A DNA stretch of 9,418 nt from Deltaproteobacteria bacterium (GTDB taxonomy: Bacteria > Desulfobacterota > Desulfobulbia > Desulfobulbales > Desulfocapsaceae): contig JAJYAX010000036.1 of NCBI GenBank assembly GCA_021779275.1, forward strand, positions 1-9,418, in the 5' to 3' direction. The stretch's first letter is position 1. The number at the start of each line of letters is the position of its first letter. The notes beneath the pieces are model-generated. The model searched no databases, was not told the DNA's origin, and saw only the letters and a program-made list of their open reading frames with translations. Made by a program: the position numbers and the translations under genes. Shown in pieces: positions 6,160 to 9,418 of the stretch.

Positions 6160-6456
6160 ATGCCAACCCTTAAATCTTCCAAGAGAATCGCCCATGACTG
6201 GCACCCTTGGGATATTAAAGCAGCCCTGGGGAAAAGGGGTTACAGCCTTGCCAGAGTAGCACGAGAAAACAATTATGCCAGAACTTCAGCCAACGAAGTA
6301 CTCCGCAAGTCATGGCCGAACATGCAAAGAAAGATCGCCGATGTTATCGGCGTTGACCCCTGGGAGATCTGGCCGTCTCGTTATGACGACAACCGCGAGC
6401 CATTGTATCGCTACGGCTCGCGGTCCCTTGCCGCAAACAAAGGGACATCCTCCTAA
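6160..6456 (+). CDS. ner: Ner-like DNA-binding regulator of early transcription
   Basis: Ner in Mu-like phages binds the early operator and damps both repressor and early transcription. This 98-residue protein starts at ATG 6160 with AGGAG seven bases upstream. Residues about 12-75 carry the Ner/Nlp helix-turn-helix signature: HDWHPWDIKAALGKRGYSL, ARVARENNYARTSANEVL, then IADVIGVDPWEIWPSRY. The last motif (G..P..IWPSRY) is characteristic of the family. Mu Ner is 75 aa; the extra 23 C-terminal residues are polar and probably disordered. It is the first gene of the rightward operon and divergent from the repressor, exactly as in Mu. Confidence 0.93.
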   Translation: MPTLKSSKRIAHDWHPWDIKAALGKRGYSLARVARENNYARTSANEVLRKSWPNMQRKIADVIGVDPWEIWPSRYDDNREPLYRYGSRSLAANKGTSS

Positions 6457-6523
6457 ATATACATAAAGGTAGCACATCGGAAACGAAAATGCATCGTCTA
6501 ACTCATAACGGAAAATAGACAAT

Positions 6524-7057
6524 ATGGCACCTAAAACAAGCAGATTTCAGCGAGCAGCAGAGGCCGGTCAGTTAAGCATTTTCGATGCAATCGAAAACTA
6601 TACCGCAACGAAGGAAGAAATCATTGATCAGTGCGCCCGACCGGTTGAGACAAGGGAGATCGCAAGTGAAGCCGAGGACTGTATAGAGATTGCCGCCGCC
6701 ATCAAAAGAAGCATCAGAGAAAGCTGCCTGAGCCGTGAACAAGTTTGTGACGCCCTGAACGCCTACTGGGGAAGGACAGAAGAACGGCACCTGCAGGGGC
6801 ACTGTCAGAAGCCGTTGTCTTATGAAATGTTCAACCACTATCTCTCCAAGCCGGTCGATTATCCAATCAAAGCCTATTTCCTCTTTGCGATTCACCGCGT
6901 CACCCAATCCCTTGAACCGGCCCGGGCAATCGTCGCCGCCGAAGGTGCGGAAGTGGCCAGTAAGGAAGATATCGCCATGATGGCCCTGGGCAAGCTGGAT
7001 AAGAATATAACAGAGATGCAGCAACTTCGTCGGCAGCTCAAAAAAACAGGAATGTGA
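6524..7057 (+). CDS. Early-region phage protein of unknown function
   Basis: This 177-aa protein starts at ATG 6524; the upstream site is weak (CGGAAAATAGACAAT). The N-terminal 15 residues include QLSIFDAIE. Residues about 55-130 (AAAIKRSIRESCLSREQVCDALN, YWGRTEERH, LSYEMFNHYLSK) resemble small proteins often found between ner and the transposase in Mu-like phages. In those proteins an 'SR.Q.AD.L....G..IT..ML..W' pattern suggests an atypical helix-turn-helix. The C-terminal 40 residues are helical (MALGKLDKNITEMQQLRRQLKK). A regulatory or DNA-binding role is a guess from pattern and place. It ends 11 bp before the next gene, so the two are probably co-transcribed. Confidence 0.85.
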   Translation: MAPKTSRFQRAAEAGQLSIFDAIENYTATKEEIIDQCARPVETREIASEAEDCIEIAAAIKRSIRESCLSREQVCDALNAYWGRTEERHLQGHCQKPLSYEMFNHYLSKPVDYPIKAYFLFAIHRVTQSLEPARAIVAAEGAEVASKEDIAMMALGKLDKNITEMQQLRRQLKKTGM

Positions 7058-7068
7058 AAGGAGTTTTT

Positions 7069-7365
7069 ATGATTGAAAAACAATACATCATCCAGGCAGT
7101 AGCGGAAGCTCTTGACGTGTTTTTCCTCCTCAGCGGCCCGGAGTTTCAGCCCATGACCATTGGCGAGATTGAGACCGAATCGAATTTGGGACGGAGCAAG
7201 GTCTATCGGATGCTCAAGACCCTGGAAGAGAAAAACATGGTCAGAAAAAGAAATGACCGCTGGGAAGTAGCTCCCGATATCGTCAAGATCGCCGATGGCT
7301 TTCGACGCCACATAGCAAAGAAACGGGCTGAGCTGGAAAAACTTCAGCAGGACTACACAGGATAA
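7069..7365 (+). CDS. Small winged-helix (IclR/MarR-like) DNA-binding protein
   Basis: This 98-residue protein starts at ATG 7069, with AAGGAG five bases upstream; an in-frame GTG at 7054 overlaps the previous stop and is less likely. Residues about 8-70 form a winged helix: a first helix (VAEALDVFFLLSG), MTIGEIETESNLGRSKVYRML as helix-turn-helix, and NMVRKRNDRWEVAPD as the wing. The C-terminus is a basic helix (RRHIAKKRAELEKLQQDY). The N-terminal fold is like that of IclR regulators, but there is no ligand domain, so it probably acts as a simple DNA-binding switch or recruitment factor in early phage development. Similar stand-alone domains are common in Mu-like early regions. Confidence 0.85.
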   Translation: MIEKQYIIQAVAEALDVFFLLSGPEFQPMTIGEIETESNLGRSKVYRMLKTLEEKNMVRKRNDRWEVAPDIVKIADGFRRHIAKKRAELEKLQQDYTG

Positions 7366-7413
7366 GACCGATTTCAGGTTGAAAAGACAGGACGAGTAAG
7401 GAGAGATCAGACA

Positions 7414-7593
7414 ATGAAAGAGATACAACTCACAGACAAAGAAAGAACTGTGGTCCAGAGAATCTTGAACAAATGCAAGGAAACGATGATCTGGAATGGT
7501 GATGAGAACTGGTTTGAGGATAACGGCAACTTTCTTGTGGCTTTGGATCGCACCGAGATGCTGGCCTTGTCCGAGGCGGTGAAGAAAATCTAA
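7414..7593 (+). CDS. Small early protein, 59 aa, function unknown
   Basis: This short gene starts at ATG 7414, with AAGGAG about ten bases upstream, and stops at TAA 7591. The protein begins MKEIQLTDKERTVVQRIL, has two Trp residues in the middle (TMIWNGDENWFEDNG) and ends in a helix (RTEMLALSEAVKKI). I do not recognise a family. It is supported by its ribosome site, operon position, direction and coding-like composition. Confidence 0.7.
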   Translation: MKEIQLTDKERTVVQRILNKCKETMIWNGDENWFEDNGNFLVALDRTEMLALSEAVKKI

Positions 7594-7657
7594 AAGCCAG
7601 CTCTTAATGGTGTCTGAAATGTGCATGAATGTAATTCAAGAACAACGGAGAATGAAC

Positions 7658-7912
7658 ATGACGAAAAAAATGGAGATGGAAGAAGGTCTCGCGCTTACCA
7701 GGGAAAAAGAAAAAATGGACCAAAGATCAAAAGCCTTTGATCTCTTGGCGAATGCGACCTCGACAATCGCATTTTTAAAGGATGTCACTATTTCAAACGC
7801 TCTAACTTCTGATCGAGACCATATTGGTATAAGCCCGGAAGGCGAGGAAGGCCTTTCGTGTATTCTTGGCAACATAGAGCGCGACATGAAAGAGGCGATG
7901 GACCTGTTCTAA
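7658..7912 (+). CDS. Small early protein, 84 aa, function unknown
   Basis: The frame is open from 7607, but ATG 7658 is the best start because GGAG lies seven bases before it; upstream Met codons lack a site. The product has a charged helical N-terminus (MTKKMEMEEGLALTREKEK), a central hydrophobic segment (KAFDLLANATSTIAFLKDVTI) and an acidic end (NIERDMKEAMDLF). No family is recognised. It lies 64 bp after the 59-aa gene and 33 bp before the DUF3102 gene, in the same direction. Confidence 0.7.
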   Translation: MTKKMEMEEGLALTREKEKMDQRSKAFDLLANATSTIAFLKDVTISNALTSDRDHIGISPEGEEGLSCILGNIERDMKEAMDLF

Positions 7913-7945
7913 TCAGGCCAACATATATAAGAGGGAGTTCCATTT

Positions 7946-8797
7946 ATGAGAAAAAACATTCAGGCATTCAGGGATAAAGAAGAGGTTGAAATCCTTGAGC
8001 AGGGCCAGGAATTTAAAAAAGGGCTGTCAGTAATAGAACAGAGCGAAGTTGCCAAAATTAACAGAGAGCATGCCATCAAGCAGGCGGAAAAGTACCTGGA
8101 TGGCCAGACATATGATTTGACCAAAATCACGGCAGAAATTGATCTCCTATTAAAACAAACGTCACAAATCTTTGTTCATATTGGCAGAAGGTTGATAGCA
8201 GTAAAGAAAGTTGAGGGACACGGTTCATTTACCAAATGGCTGGAACAGAATTTCCCTCTTTCTACCAGACAAGCCCAATATTTTATGTTCGTCGCCGATA
8301 GACTGGAAAAATGTCCAGAATTAGCCTCATTTGCAAAGGCTGGAGTGAGTAAGGCTATTGCCCTGTTGGAATTGCCGGAAGAGTATACCGAGGAATATAT
8401 CCAGGAAGGGACAATCAACGGTAAGCCGCTTGATGAATATCAGGCCATGACCAAAAAGGAACTGGAAGCCGAAATCAAAAAGCTTAAGAACAATCAGGAA
8501 AAGATCATCGCCGAAGAGACAAAGGCCCTCAAGGCCGAAAACAATGATCTGATCAGGGAGAACAAGCGCCTCAAAGCCTACGAGCCCACCGAAAAGACAA
8601 CCCCTGAGTGGTGTCTTGAGAAGACCAGTGAAATTATGAAATCAGGCCTGCGTGTCGTCAATCTGGTCCATGAACTCATGGCCGATGAACGGTTGAAAGA
8701 CGATATCATGACCAAAGCCAAGATAGAGGGGCAGGTATTGGTGGTAAAAAGGGCTGCGGAAGATCTGCTTTATGAAATGTTTCCCGAAAAGGAATAA
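7946..8797 (+). CDS. DUF3102-family coiled-coil protein
   Basis: This 283-residue protein starts at ATG 7946 with AGGGAG nine bases upstream. Residues about 55-150 match the DUF3102 pattern: EIDLLLKQTSQIFVHIGRRL, AVKKVEGHGSFTKWLEQNF, and STRQAQYFMFVADRL. This domain is found on phages, plasmids and other mobile elements and looks like a DNA-binding or adaptor fold; its function is not established. Residues about 168-212 form a coiled coil (KKELEAEIKKLKNNQEK), and the rest is helical. The gene ends six bases before the transposase start, so the two are almost certainly translated from one message. A role as a transposition accessory or replication factor is inference from that coupling. Confidence 0.88.
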   Translation: MRKNIQAFRDKEEVEILEQGQEFKKGLSVIEQSEVAKINREHAIKQAEKYLDGQTYDLTKITAEIDLLLKQTSQIFVHIGRRLIAVKKVEGHGSFTKWLEQNFPLSTRQAQYFMFVADRLEKCPELASFAKAGVSKAIALLELPEEYTEEYIQEGTINGKPLDEYQAMTKKELEAEIKKLKNNQEKIIAEETKALKAENNDLIRENKRLKAYEPTEKTTPEWCLEKTSEIMKSGLRVVNLVHELMADERLKDDIMTKAKIEGQVLVVKRAAEDLLYEMFPEKE

Positions 8798-8803
8798 CAC
8801 TCA

Positions 8804-9418
8804 ATGGCCCTCAAAGAATCCATCATTGACCAGATCAGGGGGGAACATTCCAGAGCACCGCGAGGGGAGAAGTCCAGCGTGGTCAGGAGATGGGCAGACA
8901 TCCTTAAATGCTCCAAAAACAGTATCTGGTCTGAGATCAAAACGAGCCGCAAGAGAACGAAGGTATCGAAGAACGAGGCACTTGAAGAAACGACAAAAAT
9001 CGTATTCCAAGTAAAGTATCGTGGTCCTGCCTGCGCCCCTCCTCTTCCCACTGATCAGGCCTATGACCTGGCAGTCAGAAACGGATTGTTCCTTGAAGGA
9101 ATGCCGCTTTTTTCTGTCTCCAGTATCAACCGACAGGCAAGGAAAATGGGATTAAGCAAGGAAACCCACCGCGTCCAACGGTATCAGGCGGAACGTCCAA
9201 ATCAGATGCACCACGTCGACGCTTCAACATCCAAATTTTTCTACGCGGACAGAAAAACAGCGGACGGCAAAGACTTTGTTCTCAAGACTCACGGGCCATC
9301 ACAGAATTACAAGAATAAGCCGACACCTCTTCACCAAAGAGTGTGGATTTACGGCCTGACCGACGATTATTCAGGCCTTGCGGTTGCGCGGTACATAGTT
9401 GCACCTGGAGAAGAGCTT
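8804..9418 (+). CDS. Mu-like DDE transposase (partial, N-terminal 205 residues)
   Basis: Transposases of this kind integrate and replicate the phage by transposition. The gene starts at ATG 8804 (AAAGGA ten bases upstream, inside the end of the DUF3102 gene) and is open to the window edge. Residues about 22-50 form a helix-turn-helix (SVVRRWADILKCSKNSIWSEI). A second DNA-binding region covers about 85-120 (SVSSINRQARKMGLSK). The catalytic core starts with RPNQMHHVDASTSKFFY; D139 should be the first acidic residue of the DDE triad. WIYGLTDDYSGLAVARY (181-197) is the usual following strand. The second Asp and the Glu lie outside the window. Mu A is 663 aa; an ATPase (B-like) gene would be expected next. 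Confidence 0.92.
   Translation, partial: MALKESIIDQIRGEHSRAPRGEKSSVVRRWADILKCSKNSIWSEIKTSRKRTKVSKNEALEETTKIVFQVKYRGPACAPPLPTDQAYDLAVRNGLFLEGMPLFSVSSINRQARKMGLSKETHRVQRYQAERPNQMHHVDASTSKFFYADRKTADGKDFVLKTHGPSQNYKNKPTPLHQRVWIYGLTDDYSGLAVARYIVAPGEEL

Noticed and set aside
6489..6518. Nine-codon mini-frame (MHRLTHNGK) ahead of the 177-aa gene
   Set aside because: It could be a leader that couples translation to a gene with a weak ribosome site, but it is too short to separate from chance.
6892..7626. 244-codon minus-strand frame across the early genes
   Set aside because: It lies antisense to two well-supported genes with their own ribosome sites; the composition is Cys/Phe/Ser-rich as expected for an antisense shadow.

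Overview
The window is part of a transposable, Mu-like tailed phage or prophage. The diagnostic genes are the start of a DDE transposase at the right edge, a Ner-type regulator beside a divergent CI-type repressor, a Mor-family late activator, and a tail tape measure protein with its chaperone at the left. The host is not identified directly. The transposase style and moderate GC content recall Mu-like phages of Desulfobacterota and similar anaerobes, but that is a low-confidence inference.

Left block (1-4796, all minus strand). In transcription order it holds mor, a long coiled-coil protein of unknown role whose 5' end is frameshifted by a 10-bp tandem duplication, a hairpin-rich gap with a likely terminator, a 97-residue protein with a duplicated motif, a tail assembly chaperone with a probable -1 frameshift extension, and a tape measure gene that runs off the left edge. 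Mor probably switches on this leftward operon.

Middle (4797-5292). This stretch of about 500 bp has no convincing gene. It contains a G-quadruplex motif and two strong hairpins just downstream of the repressor. The frame upstream of mor is open without a usual start codon.

Right block (5293-9418). The repressor points left. Across a short operator region with an 8-bp inverted repeat, the early operon points right: ner, a 177-aa early protein, a winged-helix regulator, two small unknown genes, a DUF3102 coiled-coil protein and the transposase. The gene spacing suggests one transcript. The repressor presumably holds this operon silent in lysogeny and Ner modulates it after induction. Early products then lead to Mor and late tail expression.

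The layout is divergent: early genes go right and mor plus tail genes go left. Classical Mu is collinear. This recalls BcepMu-type rearrangements, although here mor and tail genes, not lysis or head genes, sit next to the immunity region.
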